A model generated the notes under the pieces. It made no database searches. It was not told the DNA's origin and saw only the letters and a list, made by a program, of their open reading frames with translations. Made by a program: the position numbers and the translations under genes. From Rhizaria sp. SCN 62-66 (lineage: Eukaryota; Rhizaria, unplaced), in assembly GCA_001724265.1 (NCBI GenBank), contig MEDY01000044.1, positions 62,001-126,000 on the forward strand: a stretch of DNA of 64,000 bases. The letters are read 5' to 3'. Of the stretch, positions 12,001 through 20,605 are shown in pieces. How positions within the stretch are numbered: position 1 is the stretch's first letter; each line of letters opens with the position of its first letter.

Positions 12001-12694
12001 TGCTGTACAGCGCCGGCGTGGCCGCGTTGAGCAGCAGCGTCGGCGTCAAGTAGGGTCCCGCGGACACGGGCGCGGCGACGCCCGTGCTCCCGTGGGCGTG
12101 CACCTGCGCCGCGTGGGCGTGGGAGCCCGCGTGCACGGCCTGCGCGTACGGTGCGGGAGTCGACGAGCCCGCGCCGCCGTACTGCGCCTGCGCGCCGACG
12201 CCGTAGGGCGCCGGCGTGCCAGTGGCGGTGGCGGACAGCGCGGGTGTGGCGCTGCCGGGGGTCGCCGCGCCCGTGCCGGGGCCGGCGCCGGGAGCCGCAA
12301 GGTAGTGCGAGTGCGGCGTAGGGGACGCGTTCGGCAGCGACGGCGACTGCACCGTCGCGAACGGCAACGCGGGCAGCGGCGAGGTGAAGCGGTTCAGCTC
12401 ACCAGCACCAGCGCTCGCGGCAGAGCCAGCGCGGGGAGCGGCCGCCGTGGCTGCGGAGCCGGCGGGGACTGCGAGGCTGTACGCGCGGTTGTCGGAGGTC
12501 GAGGTGGAAAGCGTGGTCATTGGGCTCGGCGGGTCGAGTGCGCGCGCGCGCGCAGCGGGCAGCTGCAGCGAGGAAGACGCCGAGGCGGCGGCGGCGGCGC
12601 GAAGCAGCGCCCGGCCCTCGGCGGTGAGGTGTGAGTGCGGGCTGTCGACGTGGTCGTGCGCGTCGTCACGCGAGAAGTGCGGCACGGATGACAT
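1..12694 (-). CDS. Giant intronless hypothetical protein, C-terminus beyond window
   Basis: The minus strand is open from an ATG at 12694-12692 to base 2 with no stop, giving at least 4,231 codons; the stop lies left of the window. An in-frame TAA at 12718-12716 precedes the ATG, so this is the first possible start. I read the frame row by row and found no interruption, which for 12.7 kb is strong evidence of coding. The first ~600 residues are low complexity: Ala/Ser/Pro/His-rich, a Gln/Pro tract near 11585-11735 and a Pro-Ala repeat near 11320-11350. Further on come helical, Ala/Leu-rich stretches separated by Ser/Asn/Asp linkers, an acidic Asp/Asn/Glu run near 9390-9465, and a small Cys cluster near 2160-2205 (CLC, then CRDC) that could bind zinc. 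No family was recognised; an alpha-solenoid scaffold is one possibility. Codon use resembles the other genes here. Confidence 0.85.
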   Translation of the reverse strand, partial: MSSVPHFSRDDAHDHVDSPHSHLTAEGRALLRAAAAASASSSLQLPAARARALDPPSPMTTLSTSTSDNRAYSLAVPAGSAATAAAPRAGSAASAGAGELNRFTSPLPALPFATVQSPSLPNASPTPHSHYLAAPGAGPGTGAATPGSATPALSATATGTPAPYGVGAQAQYGGAGSSTPAPYAQAVHAGSHAHAAQVHAHGSTGVAAPVSAGPYLTPTLLLNAATPALYSTEGSHTRTPTIPLSHTHSQSRSQAGAAAGDHGAATVTIAGDPTGLAVTPRAVTELAVTPVQGPVRSDIRSDIPAHGRSGSAVQSQFVGLAPPQQQQTHARSQSQSLTPAQSQPQQQQQQPQQPQQQQQQQPQPQQSNELSLPQLFPRRSTPTTGAAVSSQHAPASANASAEVATESEGRSVLSGSVSSGSLLQRKSSAGAQQQQPAAVLPPLHPTRPAPAPAPAPAPATAAATATASVPSSSADTDGAGAALPEAGPAFTAVLAAYMTSANFAPVAAALSRPVPLRRADVRALAAAGAALAPVVSVSANAVHSNDEDDSHIAAHQQQMQQLTPAGSGAVAGPDASFLAALPAPALAAVPIAAPLLAALWHCTHPAGSAAVAAVVSTVIVSEMTVGEMAAAAQSWAPLISTLRAIVTALTGPVITQEFNNGADSAAALAAIAKSANKLVADAAKVQRNSIRTESSKTAVATRQSTPIKPASAAATGGSSEADAWPPTARVTLRVDPPSPSYEPTSTRSKHQGSPELAELPRPAVPALDLQSTAASATAPTASKPVAGPARPQPSQATSTATTPSVASATKGSYPTAPGDASDGGVNARVMVHPDRVRTALLMYLSTVAPRAIRVPLALTLPLYTPQPSSGGAAAAAAAAAANGGDAASAAAGVVAGPLVCGAPTSVSLLPPGTEITAVASQIDALLTRAGGVAGARALTEELLAVATGAPASASAPAPGATAARNSAAGASSADADCVVLPLRAHWSDFTPSACLAPAPVTAHGLPAAPPAGAAPGPVLVLCPSFAAFAAALLRLRERQEAVHARFYRDARTLYRAIASPQCPLLRAAPRVVLACPAFDNDDDNEDANDANEDDDDEDRDDAHAEADAEIWAHVGRSKTVDSASKRNVRKTVASGDDDDDNDNASHVRHTDAQRARTAVAALPADFPAVTEAGYVVTLPDTSIVVPALSPRRRRLAAAAAPASGVFVAPNGCTVFTPAAAEELALASQGGPTTSTKRSAAQDAATPATVLAAAAADAAVRALTMRPRTEGETAVVVLTLTPNDLLRLLSAATPTAAHADPAVKDVVVTIAAAAAAAANAGEDSSAPSHGVYSLSRAQKTVLALTQRARRGDHRSSSPNPASGWGSRPGSRSSLRSSLGASSAMAHVEAPTQQYRTVTALALAFEAAQAWLDCEDARTSVVEVLSTPTCFLQLQRSRRSGSSSNSASAASSGATVAHAEITALLSAAESTPTLPDAASRAALPPAAAAAVSVRIAVAAAIAASSFKAAVRFHLETLDIVGVRAASLQRLTSYVAAEARLVAPAALTELVAFFGTSSLGQQLFRRTPAGSGGTARNRRSALGSASGAPLYGYSQFVAVPTEDMVKLYFMTGAGPMALLYLLAFLYGDVAGLAVVDTRLASLPVPENAKAPMAVPFAVAHPLLIPALSGGLATAAETTGPGAALPWMPTQSHLTLVYSPVPAEPLCGPAAMRTVTPGPGTPAPTSASSFSSAPSSSSMPITSSGSFPQSSQCARFTAGTALGSPPRNVTSLPTRAAVRFRDFDDIIFAVSRAHLAFTARLRRRREARVACITKDPSQVPSTSAGVRNGTARVAITGALLSHSDTLAGPWLFAPLRSAVSDSSTSSSETAPLPAPAMPAAPPSSGVPPGPPAGGTVGEAVAETLLRLLGGVSPSPGAQWEADSIAAVYLDALASELRARWAAEVAAHLLHWTRVEADKAINAGPVDLAAAANAPSRVRQGLITASSQNHVGGAGSATTALQQRANSRNAGSRRATDGADSFKNIMKEISLRGSKGAGARATLTASAAATSVLSAPLRNNANSATPASPDRVRLSQRAISRTAQRSYTPADPHGPRSEAELATDSDSDDGFSAAAGIVPSRDGGLAAPRATTGPAASTPFSGIAKMQDLIRAPTPRQILFSLPSPPVPVATTSGSWAARTLPARLIDPFALSSAAIASARAYAAALALGGGVLPRNISALTPPEPLVVSPAELFSRVRSLHALVSAQEGELLALFRHFGRPHGCTRTGPVSATASAAAAAQAMRSGAAQAPLGRRNVEAELAAADGSGAGSVLVNPRGDPAGALMTVFSPPLVADWLTVNSLHIRALVIGTGAITRAVPFLLKLASAPEPPRFSSLPALAGALAHSARTFTTTRLRLLDEAWAMGVRTEFARVMLQSPHVAPLWRLEALRDADSAYNEASLPNGTAPHAFDDENSSESDNEDGYGNNTSRGDKNTAGFSTPRSHRSAPDDSSAMKLTALSLVSATSGASPAMTAAASSKGGSPPLLPSSPTLRAAPTPGGPMSLSDAARAMLTPLFKAASAVVAAHVAMSASAAALPAPVPTLRSLVHALRVTALFRSQTRSQQSRPTNAPASGRGAASQRYDATPRKSKHGGGNNQNNGQQQHQVTALSPGLALRRRLAAGSFAGPVPVPAALLLAAAVATATVRAPVSASTMTPDQPFGADEVATCGQKDALGAFVAYLLASTTAPSYDVGMATTATSAQSASAVAALSATQPTSYSRDHALRAGFLLAAHVTPSLAPALASAYALHALTDAGTTALVIADPAIYAAPSSVAALPISAISAAANRAGATTATTASTASGADSTAALIDAIGDCSEVLARARPYLPPLHAPTAGAARATAARRAAGLDDLPTGAVAANAPGAVHASALAAAAAAAEAADAAEGAAHMLANPVAAVSCSSTAAVTAGVKYKGFLETLYWPTNVSGAFNDIPAVWRAVAAVALAPDAAATAAVAAARGSGNDEESHALASLFSSLVPRFSDTTNAVVTTAIAAVASAGASWDGAMPLATESSTALSDSLVLAASAPALADISHLFRSSIAVDCPRPCPLAHAASMFPFSLTSIDTIAAAAGFSVPRLLSVVPALALASTRTQAPRRVSLAQCACDAVAGLLSLSAALTTDVTSPDHALSGDALQSPLAFPAPMIQPARGRAAAAARQVPARYTIGAFAVAMSRALVTPTSTVEGTVSIRDTLVAAAVAAASSLRVTSSLPRNQRQVSDVLPAAAGVAPSALPLLLEAATSLAGGGLAAITQHTTRTGTVVTVGWAARPASSRYPISAHAQRCMELMPEIKPPATLARHYSTIVYALEPRLLALGDAPQPGVPAQSGPVLDAIATASTHASACLSWPVLARPLTKSPPFSGGVLPRSTTLWVSPVMLNALARPRRVATARFALPPAERDADIDKADRTDSVNGVVSTPAIAGVAVLARRLLSPLALTLTVDYKLHAAEHARAYLAAVLGMRRACLCPKDAPLRCRDCGAHGLLMTQPMPLSDEEVTILLSAVDYCVLTLTTLCDALIATGTSFASPVDLARSLAVTKQTLTLPALLAAPRKEKPPTGLWYRQISRLTEGGSVQNITEESSIESLWGRGRDSCLSADIFEPLASQTAFLSNDSRLAAYANTVAPDCVFAPLSLVPALGVPSTVTVSRATVTAGAWRRLSQLMYQLIVVGLLPPMSLLTEAEMTIHHLFDRLAQLERTAVPAAPRVLRPRAAFPADSSLLVQQHGAVDAAAANPLGYATDYANVGRGNAMDSQTPRGHFSSDQQRQLEQQSQPRETRTTVMMALVAAEDNMTASIDDLVTRFLLLLPRSLTAPAVITLTRVVAAEAAHRLHPAAENTARDGLDELRRFPFPSLESLALAVQTRWAQSLVPPRTRPSAVVQSAREKANKDTSYNTVVSSLDADPDASGVPSHMNAAGLAAAAVAAASAASSTSAPECRSSAPVNAVLSPLSELLLKAAFTDPARASLCVNPDSRTAAPGYSAKAVLTAVLTNSPVGLGFVPSAVLEPTLMPALWAPDLSARFGGEYETAVMPLMLSPHAISPDFAAVLRTKLASIADPIVGYRSLSCLTPTATLQSADSDLVSTLRPHLSSTTALAHAARVLPWTAAAASGATTGSHVLAASIVPAVNTVNDFVATADATVAASTSVGSSAPMIPRRLIQPLQPTARRYDAPAPALNRVGTAPVRPTPGIPLLPQPELGPA

Positions 12695-13420
12695 AGAGTC
12701 ACGGGTGTGCGACGCTTAGAGCGCGAAGGTGACGAGTTAAGGAAGGGTAGCGCGGGACAAAGCCCGGGAAGGCAGTCGTGTTATACTTGTGTGGCCAGGA
12801 AGTGTTGTGGTGGGATTCCGAGGCCAGAGAGAGTCTGTTAAAAGTGATATTGCGGTTATTGGATTTAGAATTGTGTAGCAAATGTTGAAGTCGTAAGCAA
12901 AACCCTTACAAGTCCACGATATAGCGCTGGTGAGCAGAGTTCTCTTCAATACAGAGGGGCGAGAATAACGAGCGCCAAGGGTATTTAGGACCCGCTGCAC
13001 GAGGCCCAGACGAAATATAAACGCGATTTTGAGCTAATATTGATTATAAAATTGCATATAGTTCATCGATTTGGACGTGATTAATAATTCAACGGAAGTG
13101 TATAACTAGTCCTCACCCTAAAAGTGATGCGCGCCAATCGCACTCTGTCCAGTCCCCTACTGCCCGCCACTCGTCGCGAACAGCTCTCTGTGCGATACTG
13201 CAACAACTTTACTACAACAACGCACTTGAACGTCTTCATGGTGGCCCTAAGCCACAATTTCAATACATATTATTCACTGAATACTTCTCCAAGAATAAAC
13301 ACTTAAAATATCCCAACAAAGCCTGATATACCCAGCATACACACCTTTAATAGCTCCGACATCTGTGTGTAATTAGCTTGGCACACTCGCTGAGCGAGCG
13401 TCAGGTCACCGCTCCACGAT
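12695..13420. promoter_or_regulatory. Intergenic region upstream of the giant minus-strand gene
   Basis: This AT-rich stretch of about 0.7 kb lies between the start of the giant minus-strand gene and the 3' end of the RBM22-like gene. It must hold the promoter and 5' UTR of the giant gene. Only short unsupported reading frames occur in it, and I see no RNA gene, repeat or clear core-promoter motif. Confidence 0.4.
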
Positions 13421-14859
13421 TCACATGCCGGGCGGCTTGGGCAGCGCGGCCGCCGTGGCCATGTACCCGGGCATCATCGACGGGTACACCGTCTGTGGCC
13501 GCGCGCCCGCCGCCGCAGCAGCGTTGCCATCCTTACCATGGCCATGGCCATGGTGGTGGCCGTGGCCGTGGCCGTGGCCGTGAACGCCGGCAGACCCTGC
13601 AGCGGGCGCCCCGGGCGGCGGCGGCACGGCCCCACTGCCCGCCGCGCCGGCCGGGGCGCCCGTGGCGGCGAACCCGGCGCCCAGCGTCCCTGCGGCGGCG
13701 GCGGCGGCGGCGGAGCCGGGCGCGGCGGCGGTGCTCTGGCGCTTGCCCCACGCCATGCGCACGGGCTTGCCCGCAATGTAGAGACTGTTGCTAAGGCGCA
13801 GCGCTGCCTCCTCGGCGGCGCCGCGGCGGAAGTACGTCACGAAGGCGCACTGCTTGGCCGGGACGAGGCGCACTGAGCTGATGTCGCCGAAAGGCGCCAT
13901 GGCCTCGCGGATGTCGCTCTCGCTCGCCGCGTCGGGCAGCGCGCCCAGCCATAGCGTGGTAATGCTCGCGTCCTCGGGCGGCGTCAACTTCTGCGACCCC
14001 GCGGCGCGCTGCAGGATCTTGGCCGCCAGCGGGTCGTTGGTGCCGTGGAAGCGGTCCTTGATGTTCTGCTTCGCGAGGTCCCCCGTGGGCGCCAGCTCGT
14101 GCCGATACGGGCACAGCTCGCCGCGCGCGCAGGCCCCGCGCGCAAAGAAGGAGCACACGTGCGCGCGGTTGCGGTCGTAGCTGGGCGCGCGGCGCGCGAG
14201 ACGCTCCAGCACGGGGTTACTGGCCTCGTACTGGGGCAGCGTGCCGCCGTTAGCATCCATCTTGGCCTCCAGCTGCCGCAGTGCGTACTGCCGGTTGACT
14301 GCGTTCTCGGGCAGCGCGACGCGCTCGCTCTGCGCGAGCAGCGCGTCGCGGACCTGCACGGGCAGTCCGTACTTAAGGTCGAACACGCACGTCTGGCACA
14401 CATTCTTGGACTTGGCGCACGAGCGGCAGATCTCCGTCTTCTTGTAGCGCGCGTTCGGGCCCGGCATCCAGCGGAACGTCGTAAACGGCACGTCGCAGAT
14501 CTGGGGAGGAAAAGCAAATACAAGATATGAAAGAAGTAAGTTCAGAATGTGTGTGAGTGATGAGCGATGATATTAAGGCGATGAGTGGATGTGAGCTATG
14601 ATTGACGATGAACCGAGCAAAATCATCGTACTATAGAGAAAACCATTGAACTGTGAAGATACAGTGCGTATGCTGAGAATAGTGGTGATTATGCGAAGAT
14701 GAATGAAGAACGGCGTACCTTGCAGGCCTTGCCGTTGACGGTCTTGATCATGCGCACCAGCGGGTTCGGGCCCAGGCACGACTCGCAGAGGATGGGGAAC
14801 TCAACCTCCTCCTCAGTCGCGCCAGGCGCGGCCGCGGCTGCGGGGTTCTCAGTGGCCAT
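13421..14859 (-). CDS. RBM22: RBM22/Cwc2-type pre-mRNA splicing factor
   Basis: Two exons: 14859-14719 and 14500-13421, with a 218-bp intron (donor GTACGC, acceptor CCCCAG). The spliced protein has 406 residues, close to the ~420 of human RBM22. The N-terminus carries paired CxxC motifs (LCESC, then CKIC completed exactly across the intron, then ICRSC and VCQTC). A C3H1 zinc finger follows (VCSFFARGACARGELCPYRH), and then one RRM starting at TTLWLGALP with the RNP1-like segment KQCAFVTYF. The tail is Gly/Ala/Pro/His-rich. Family members sit near the catalytic centre of the activated spliceosome and contact U6 snRNA and the intron. The start is the ATG just before the ENP segment; a further in-frame ATG at 15018 is possible but would add an atypical leader. 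It is head-to-head with the TPR-like gene. Confidence 0.93.
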
Positions 14860-15507
14860 CGGGAGCGCGGGCGGACGGGCAGAGGGTTGCGAGGGCTGAG
14901 GGCGGGGAGTAGTGTATCGAGAAGCAACGGGGACTGCGGGGGCAAAAGTCGATCTGTAGAACTGCTCCAAAGACCTTGGAAGACTTAGAAGACCTATGAA
15001 TGCATAAAAAGAATACACGCAAGTCGATGCGGTGAGCTACAAGTTAAGAAAGAGAAATATAAAGGGGCTGTGGAAGGTACAAGGCAAGGACTCCCGAAGC
15101 AATCCGTTGGGGGGACCCCAGATGCGCTTTTGGTGCACAGAGCAATATAACGAACAAAGTTTAAAACATAATTAGGGGATATTAACAATAATGGCGCGCG
15201 AAACAATATATAACTGTTCCAGTAGTATCTTGCGAAGGCTTTGTGCTATTTGGCTGCTTCCCGTTTCGATTTCGCTTCGTCCTGAGGCTGTCGCCGGGTT
15301 GCACAACCAGAAGATGTGGTGGGTAACTTCGACCAAGCACAGAGCCAACGTCAGTCCGTCACTGTCAATGCCACTCTGGTATAGGGTAGCCCGTTTTCTT
15401 TCCTGCTTGCGTTGTTTATTGTATATTCATAGGACGCTTCTGTATTGCTCACCGTGTCTTCCTATTCCTCTCGTTCGTAACGACTCATCTCTCTGACTTC
15501 ACAGCCA
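14860..15507. promoter_or_regulatory. Divergent promoter region, RBM22-like / TPR-like genes
   Basis: These 0.65 kb separate two head-to-head genes and must carry both promoters. A 101-codon ATG frame at 15191-15496 (plus) has no recognisable content. A pyrimidine-rich tract ending in CACAG at 15504 lies three bases before the TPR-like ATG and looks like a splice acceptor, so a 5' UTR intron is possible. Confidence 0.4.
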
Positions 15508-16118
15508 ATGTCAACTCCAGACACGGCTCTGTCCTACATCGAGAAGCGTGTAGGCTTTGCTCCCCAAGGTATGACACTTTATTCTTGCTAATTCCGTGCT
15601 CGCTTTTGTATTACTCGTCGACTATCCCGATCTGGAACCTGTTCTGACGCCTTGCCTTCTCTCTGTTTTATCTTGCTGCGTCCTGCACACGCACACACAG
15701 ACGCATTCAGCTGGCTGTATGCGTGCCGCGGGCTGTACCAGCTCAAGGAGTACGCGCTCGTCATTGACGGCCTTTCGCGCTGCCTGCGCCAGGAGGAGAC
15801 GATGAAGGAGGCGCTGCACCTGCTCGCCTTCTCGCTGCTCCACACACAACAGAACAAGGCCGCCGCCGCCGCCTTCTACAAGTCCATCCAGGCTGGAAAC
15901 GACTCGGACTGGCAGGTACGCACTTGCAGACCCGCATTACATTATACCACATCTTGTCGCTCAGCCTCGTAATCGATGTTTCACGCCGCGTGATTTGCCC
16001 TGCTTTTATCATGTCTGTCATCTGTCTCTGTGTCTCCTTTCATACTTATCTGTAGCCTCTTATCGAGCTCTGCCTTGAGCACCCCACTCTGCAGCTCCAG
16101 GCCACACATCGCGGCTAA
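15508..16118 (+). CDS. Small TPR-like protein
   Basis: Three exons are inferred: 15508-15568, 15701-15915 and 16056-16118, with introns starting GTATGA and GTACGC and ending ACACAG and TGTAG. Joining them keeps one frame of 112 residues ending in TAA. The middle exon encodes two amphipathic helix pairs of tetratricopeptide type (pattern W-LYACRGLYQLKEYA followed by EALHLLAFSLLHTQQNKAAAAAF). The last exon adds a short helix (PLIELCLEH). At about three TPR helices it is too short for a full superhelix, so it may be an adaptor or subunit. I cannot assign an orthologue. The start is the first ATG after the acceptor-like CACAG; an upstream coding exon cannot be excluded. Confidence 0.65.
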
Positions 16119-16857
16119 GATGGCGAAACCCGACCTAAGACCACACTAATGCAGCTAAGCAACTACGATAAGTGTCACTTCACGCGTAACACTGTTTCAA
16201 TGCGGCATAACGCTGTGTCAGTGTTGTCATCGAGCACTCTGACGTATTACTTACCTATGAACTCACAAACAATGTCAGAGCTGTCACCTTAGTTCTGTTG
16301 TGCTTGATTTCCCTCAAATGCACACCAAATCACAAAATGCTTGCGTACTCTGGTTGCAGAACTTCGATGAAGTTAAACGCGAAACGCACTGATATATAGT
16401 CCATTCCCGCAATACACCACAATGAAAATGATCTCAATTTTAAAGCTAGCGATGCAACAATTTCATGCGGCGATACTTGACTTGAAGAACAATGAGACGA
16501 TGGATGTATTGCAAAGAGCTAAAAAACACTTGCGCGCGTCTATATAAACAAAACAACACGTAATCTAAAAGGCGTACGCGTCATTGTTAACGAATTCGTA
16601 TCACAGCAATAACAAAATACGCACACAAGTCACGCTGATAGTTCAACACTTTGTTCCACGAAGAGTTGTGTCCGTGATACTGACACAAAGAAAGATGTCA
16701 AAAGAATGTGTTCATAGGGGACGATAAACGTCTGCTGGTTTAGTCTCCACGTCCATTAAAAGCGTCATTGCAGCCACAATCAGCTGTTGCAACGTCTAAC
16801 AACACAGTACAAGGTCCTCACATAGAGTACTTCACAAGGGTGCGAACACGTAAGCCC
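16119..16857. other. Convergent intergenic region
   Basis: AT-rich DNA between the 3' ends of the TPR-like gene (plus) and the transglutaminase gene (minus). It should hold both 3' UTRs and poly(A) signals. No coding or RNA gene is visible. Confidence 0.4.
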
Positions 16858-19800
16858 TTAGTTGCCCTCGGTCGCGATGTGGGGCGGGATCAGGTGGTCG
16901 TTGACAGTGAAGGCAATCTCGCCTGTGATGGGCTGCAGCTGCTTGGTGTTGAGCACGGCGTGGTAGTAGTGGCGGCCTGTGTGCGCAGTCTCGGCATCGA
17001 ACTCGTGCACGTACAGGAAAGACGAAAACGGCGGAACTGCGCAAATGATTCATGACAACAAAGCAAAGATAAAGGCATTCAAATGTTAAAATTCTAACAT
17101 GTGATTTAAACTTAGTATTACATTTAAGACTTGAGTTCAATCATAAAGACGAGTTATACTCAATATGAAGATTAGAACACATGATGGGACGTACTGTTGT
17201 TGACGGCAATCTCGACGTCCTCGAAGCCCAGGTGGTCCGCCGTAAGCGTGATGGACGCGTCGGTAAGCTCAACGGGCAGCGGGTTGACGAAGCGGATGCT
17301 GACGCGGACCTCGGCGTCGGCCTCGGCGCGGCGGGGCTCAGAGACGATGCCTTCGTCGCTGATCTCGGCCTCGACGATCGCATTATCGTCGTCGCCGCGC
17401 TCGATGCGATCTAAATCGGCCTCAGTGAGCTCGCCGGGCGCGGCCGCGGGCGCGCAGCGCGACTCGACGTGTGTGGTGAAGAGGGACGCGCGCGAGGCGT
17501 AGAGCTCGACCTTAGGCGGGATGAACTGCATCGACTGCGAGCCGAAGAAAAGCACGTCGCGGTTCTGCGCCGCGCCCGAGCTGTGGTCCGTGGCCATGAC
17601 GGTCGCACGCAGGTAGTCGGTAATGGGCCACTCCTGCAGCTTGGTCCAGTAGTCGTTGGATACAAAGCGGAACGACTTAAAGTGGCCGTTGGCGGCGTTG
17701 AGCTGGACCTTGGCCTCGACGTCGCCGATGACGTCGAGCTCGGCGCCGATGTAGTTGCTGAACGCAAGCACAAGACGGAACGACACGTCCACGGTCTCGG
17801 CGCAGCGCGGAATGCCGTCCGTCTTGTTGATACGGCTCGCCGTGACTGCGTCGCGTTCGCGCAGTGTGATGTGCCCCGTCGCGCGGTCCGTCGCGCGCAG
17901 ACTGTCCTCGAAGTGCGCCGTGTGCGACTTGCAGGCGAAGTTGACAAACGCCACGGCGGGCTCGCCCACGCGCACGGGCGGGATGTTGATCGACATTGAG
18001 ACGCCCGACTCGGCATAGTGGTACACGGCCAGCTCTTCGCGGTCCGTGCTGACGCCCGGCGAGGTCGGCACGTCGGGGTCAGGCGTCGACAACGTGCGCG
18101 CCGACACCGCGGCGGCGGCGGCCTCCAGCCCCTTCTCGATCTCCTCCTTGTCCGCCTTCTCGGTGTCGAGCGCGACCGCGGCCGCGCTGCTGCCGTCGGC
18201 GGCGGCCGCGGGCGTGGCAAAGGTGCGCGCGCCGAAGTTGCTGTGCGTGATGGGCCCGCGCAGCACGCGGTTGTGGTACGTGTTGGTGACGGTCTGCTGC
18301 GCGAAAGAGCCGGGAGCCTTGGTAGCGAGGATCGTGCCCGTCGGCCATCCGGGCTCGAAGCCCATGTCCTGGACAACGCCGCAACCCGACTGCGTGCAGC
18401 CGAAGAGGTAGTTGTGGATGCGCGCGGAGACCTCGGAGGTGACGAAGGACGTGTCGTGCGGGATCTTGCGCCCGTCACGGACGGCGCGAACGTGCGCGGG
18501 GCCCAGCTGAAACTTGCCGTTGCTGTGCTCCTGCGGCGTGCCGTCGACGGTGTGCCAGCCGGGAAGGTTGTAGGGCGAAGGCGAGGACGGACGGTGGATG
18601 AAGACCTCGTTCCACGAGTGGAAGTTCCAGATCATGCCGCGCTCGTTCATCATGCGGCGCGTGTTGCGGTCCCAAAAGCGCGCAATCTCTTGGTTGAACA
18701 CTTCGGGGATCTCGGGCGTCTCGTGCGCCGAGTCGAAGTTGGAGACCTGGCGCGTGGCGACGCCGAGCGCGCGCATGAGCGTCTGCACCAGCGCGCCGAA
18801 GACCCAGCACTGGCCAAAGCGCACGGGCCGGAAGCCCTGATTGATGTACTGCCGCAGGATTGAGTCTGAGCCTTGCCACGCCGAGGGGTTTTGCCCGCCC
18901 GGGAAGGAGTTGGCCCAGGAGCCGACGAGGATGCCGTCGGGGTGCTGCGTCTGCTCCGTGACCATCGCCGTAACCATGCGAACTACCATTCCGGGGTCGC
19001 GGCGGTCCGCCTCGTTGATCTTGTTGATAATGTACATCGCAACTTGGATTGCCTCCGAGTTGAACTGACCGTAGAACCAGCGCACGTCTTGCACCATGCG
19101 CGTAGAACCACTGATTAAGATATTTAAAAAAAGGAACAGTTTGTTCAAGTGAGGATATAAAAGATATATCTTATATTTACGAAAAGGACACAGAAATGGT
19201 GACTGATACCAACATTACCGTCATATGTCAACCTTAATTTGGATATTTTAATCGGTATTATGTTTCATACTGAATTCAGTTGTTTTGTGCGTACCGGAAG
19301 GTAATGCCATGCTCGTTGTTGATGTACTCGCGCAGCAGCGCCGGGTCGGGGAAATGCGCCAGATCCATCGGGTGCCAGGCGTTGAAAATAACGGCCAGCA
19401 CGCGGTTAAGGCTGGCAGCCTGCGAGCGGTCGGAGAGACGCACGGCGACGGAGGTGGCGCCGACCGGAGCGTTGACGTCGATGGTGGCCGAGACGTCGTA
19501 GATGCTCCCGCCGACGTGCGTCAGACGGAATGTGCTCGCGTCGAAAATGGAGAACGGTGCAGTCTAAGTAATAGAAATCGAGTTGAAATCAGATGTACAG
19601 ATGTTATTATGAGTTTTGACAGAAGACTTGAGCTGGTGACGACTTGAAGATGTGATATGATGGCTTGAGCGAAAGTTTGACCTGAGCGAGAGATACTAGA
19701 ACGGACCTGGATAGTAAAGGACTGGCCAGGATTAAGCTCGGAGTCAAGTTGAATGCGCATGTCAATGTCAAGACCACGACGCACAACAAGAAACTGGTGT

Positions 19801-20079
19801 GCAAATGAGAAAATGAAGGAAGTGAGGAGTTGAAGTGTGAGTGAGCACTTTAAGTGGAGCCTTGGGTCTGAGGAATACAAGTGACGATACAAGCATAAAG
19901 ATGAGACGAACCTGCGTAGTACGGTAGACAGCAGTACCATGAAGAGCCTTGATTGAGTTCTCCGTGTTGACCACAAACTGATGAATGCGGTTCGCGGCGG
20001 ATACGAGCGTGATTGGCAAGAGCAGCGCGGCCCCGAGGAGGCAGAAGAGGAGCCCTCGAGACCCAAGGAAGCGGGTCAT
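16858..20079 (-). CDS. Secreted transglutaminase
   Basis: Five exons: 20079-19912, 19793-19707, 19563-19295, 19110-17195 and 17036-16858. The spliced product has 872 residues and all junctions keep frame. The first ~27 residues form a signal peptide (Arg-rich start, then LLFCLLGAALLLPITLVSA). An N-terminal beta-sandwich with the family signature VIFNAWHP-D precedes the papain-like core. The triad is visible: Cys276 in GQCWVFG, His339 in NFHSWNEVF, Asp364 in HTVDGTPQE. The spacing (63 and 25 residues) is close to that of animal tissue transglutaminase. C-terminal beta-barrel segments follow. Expected activity is calcium-dependent Gln-Lys cross-linking or deamidation outside the cell. An Ala-rich insert follows the core. 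A cryptic acceptor (TTCCAG, AG at 20092-20091) lies just upstream of the ATG. Confidence 0.9.
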
Positions 20080-20605
20080 ACGGAGCGTTCCTGGAACGGC
20101 AAAGCATAGACAGTAGCAAAAACAATAGAGTTAAGTTTGCATGTAAGCGATGTTAAGTGCTCGACAGGATCAGAGTTAGGTAAGATGAGCAGCGGCCTCG
20201 ATGGATCAAGTTGCGTCAACGTGCGACATCAAGTTGATCGTGAATTTCGGTCAGCGATTTCGCCAGCTAAATGCATACTGAGTGAAGTACAACAATGTTA
20301 CCATATATTTGCGCATTTATACAATGTATATCTTAGCATAACACGTTATAATATGACAAATACAAGTCAGTCACTAAGAAATAACAAAGTGAGACGCTGA
20401 CCTGCAAGGACCTCGGGTCGCAACAGTGACTGTGGCGACTTTGTGCGAACAGTCACGTGGCTCAGACTGCAGCGAGGCAGAGAAGAAATCGTGTAATTTG
20501 AGGCATCGGTCGTGATTTGTATGAACGATATTTTAGTGTATTCTCGGAATATCATTATTCACCTGCGCTTTTCTTTTTATGTTTTTGTTTAAATCTTGAG
20601 CAGAC
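20080..20605. promoter_or_regulatory. Divergent promoter region, transglutaminase / FAD oxidoreductase
   Basis: This 526-bp AT-rich spacer lies between two head-to-head genes. A T-rich tract ending in GAGCAG (AG at 20602-20603) stops two bases before the FAD-oxidoreductase ATG and resembles a splice acceptor. A GTAAGA donor-like site lies near 20178, so a 5' UTR intron is possible. Confidence 0.4.

Noticed and set aside
781-12719. Many 60-340-codon frames on both strands across the left 12.7 kb
   Set aside because: They change frame and strand repeatedly, and many lack an ATG start. One minus-strand frame is open throughout and explains the GC-rich composition.
15191-15496. 101-codon ATG frame upstream of the TPR-like gene
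   Set aside because: Composition matches intergenic DNA, there is no domain or homology, and no splice junction links it convincingly to the downstream exons.
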